Below, piece by piece: positions 63,004-64,000 of a stretch of DNA of 64,000 bases. Made by a program: the position numbers and the translations under genes. Origin of the DNA: Planctomycetota bacterium (GTDB taxonomy: Bacteria > Planctomycetota > UBA8742 > UBA2392); NCBI GenBank assembly GCA_003576915.1, contig QEVF01000005.1, positions 1 to 64,000 on the forward strand, written 5' to 3'. Numbering within the stretch: position 1 is the stretch's first letter; every line of letters begins with the position of its first letter. Under the pieces are notes generated by a model. The model saw only the letters and a program-made list of their open reading frames with translations, was not told the DNA's origin and did no database searches.

Positions 63004-64000
63004 TTACTTACCCTTCTTGAACTCGGCCAGTTCCAGCACGAAGCTCTGGGCCTTGTCGCCGGTCGTCACGGTCTGCTCCATGCGCACCAGCACGCCCGGC
63101 TTGTCCTTGGCCAGCCAGACCTTCTGCGACAGTTTCATGTCTTCCTTGGCCGACTCGTGGTGAAACAGGATGCAGTTCGTTTCGCCCAGCACGGTCTTGA
63201 GGGTCTCTTCGCTGGTCTTGGTGCCGTGGCGCGGCGTGGACATGTGACGGAAGAAGGCGTCCCAGGTTTCCGTGCGGGCCTCGCCCGTTGTCGGCTCCTG
63301 GCCATCGTGGGCTTCCAGCGTCGTGTAGGTCACGCCGTCAATATCCGCCGCCGAAATCGCCACCTCAAAGCGGCCCTGTCCGTCGTCGGACTTCGAGGTG
63401 AACTTCAGGGTGGCCCCGTCCTTGAAGTGCTCGGCCAGCTTGTCGGCCGTCCAGGGCGCAAGCATGGAAGGCTCTTCCATGGCCCGCAGGGAGAGCTTCT
63501 CGTAGTCCACCTTCTCGCCGCGCTTGAACTCCCGCTCCATCTGGACGAAGAGCCCCGGCACGCCCGAGTGCAGCCAGAGCTTCTGCCAGCCGCCTTCGCG
63601 CTTGATGGTGTACTGCACGCAGGTCAGGGTCATGTAGGGCACGGTCAGCTCGACTTCGGCCTTCTCGGCCGTTTTGAGCATGCTTTTCAGCTCGCCGAGG
63701 TGACGCTCCCAGGTGGTTTCACCGGGGCTCTGGCGCTTCTCTGCCTTGCCCTTTTCGCACATGATGCCGCTGCGCTTGAAGCCCTTCTCCGTCACATCTT
63801 CGGTTTCAAAACGGGCCCAGCCCTTGCCGTTATCCTCGACTTCCATGTCGTAGAGGAAGGAGCGGCCCTTGCCCCAGGCTTCGCGGATCTCATCGACGGT
63901 CCAGGGCAACTCCACTTCGGCCGTCTTTTCTTCGGGCTTGGGTTCAGGCTTGGGCTTGGGCGGAGGAATGTCAGCCAGGGCGGGAACAGTCAGAAGCGCC
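63004..64000 (-). CDS. Exported protein with two copies of the tandem-family domain (5' end outside window)
   Basis: This gene runs off the right edge; the visible part encodes the end of a leader, a PKPKPEPKPEEK-like linker, and two domains starting ELPWTVDEIREAWGKG and APWTADKLAEHFKDG. The motifs match the gene at 61912. It is probably the first gene in view of an operon reading leftward through four paralogues. Confidence 0.75.
   Translation of the reverse strand, partial: ALLTVPALADIPPPKPKPEPKPEEKTAEVELPWTVDEIREAWGKGRSFLYDMEVEDNGKGWARFETEDVTEKGFKRSGIMCEKGKAEKRQSPGETTWERHLGELKSMLKTAEKAEVELTVPYMTLTCVQYTIKREGGWQKLWLHSGVPGLFVQMEREFKRGEKVDYEKLSLRAMEEPSMLAPWTADKLAEHFKDGATLKFTSKSDDGQGRFEVAISAADIDGVTYTTLEAHDGQEPTTGEARTETWDAFFRHMSTPRHGTKTSEETLKTVLGETNCILFHHESAKEDMKLSQKVWLAKDKPGVLVRMEQTVTTGDKAQSFVLELAEFKKGK

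Overview
The window is about 64 kb of GC-rich chromosomal DNA with densely packed genes on both strands. Lipid A genes (lpxK plus two LpxL-type acyltransferases), many signal peptides and lipoproteins, and SMC, AtpF and RsbU-type genes point to a free-living Gram-negative bacterium. SpoIID-like, double-VWA and fused-permease genes and split atp genes resemble Planctomycetota or a neighbouring deep-branching phylum; this placement is an inference from gene content and is not proven. No rRNA, tRNA, CRISPR array, phage or transposase gene was found.

Layout. 0.2-9.3 kb: SpoIID-like lipoprotein, large VWA protein, HI0933-type flavoprotein, polyphosphate:AMP phosphotransferase and two tandem receiver-PPM phosphatases. 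9.4-13.2 kb: small lipoproteins, a putative Fe(II)/2-oxoglutarate oxygenase and a TPR protein. 13.3-16.8 kb: lipid A genes. 16.9-22.7 kb: a partial ATP synthase operon (atpZ-atpI-atpB-atpE-atpF-atpH-lipoprotein-atpA) that stops at a strong terminator, with atpG, atpD and atpC absent. 22.7-28 kb: VOC and DinB-like proteins, then a phosphonate/phosphite-type ABC importer whose permease is a fusion of two permease halves around a binding-protein-like segment. 28-40.2 kb: comM, rhomboid protease, a degenerate anaerobic ribonucleotide reductase homologue, a FlgI-like lipoprotein, smc and rtcA. 40.6-48.2 kb: a seven-gene carotenoid cluster. 48.6-59.4 kb: alr, a lower-GC pair of secreted proteins, an AAA-TPR protein, flavin reductase, CoA-binding protein and tilS. 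59.7-64 kb: a small membrane protein and a tandem family of four exported proteins built from a repeated domain of about 150 residues; the last is cut by the window edge.

The most unusual signals are these. (1) A dispersed intergenic element with terminal inverted repeats, in seven copies, whose full-length forms fold into five consecutive hairpins with compensatory base changes and often supply the stop codon of the adjacent gene. (2) The permease-binding lobe-permease fusion. (3) An NrdD-like protein with two ATP cones and a zinc ribbon but no glycyl-radical motif. (4) An ATP synthase operon truncated after atpA that carries an extra lipoprotein gene and insertions in subunits a and alpha. 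(5) The tandem exported-domain family. (6) A C8/A8 homopolymer block inside a candidate promoter of a secreted protein.
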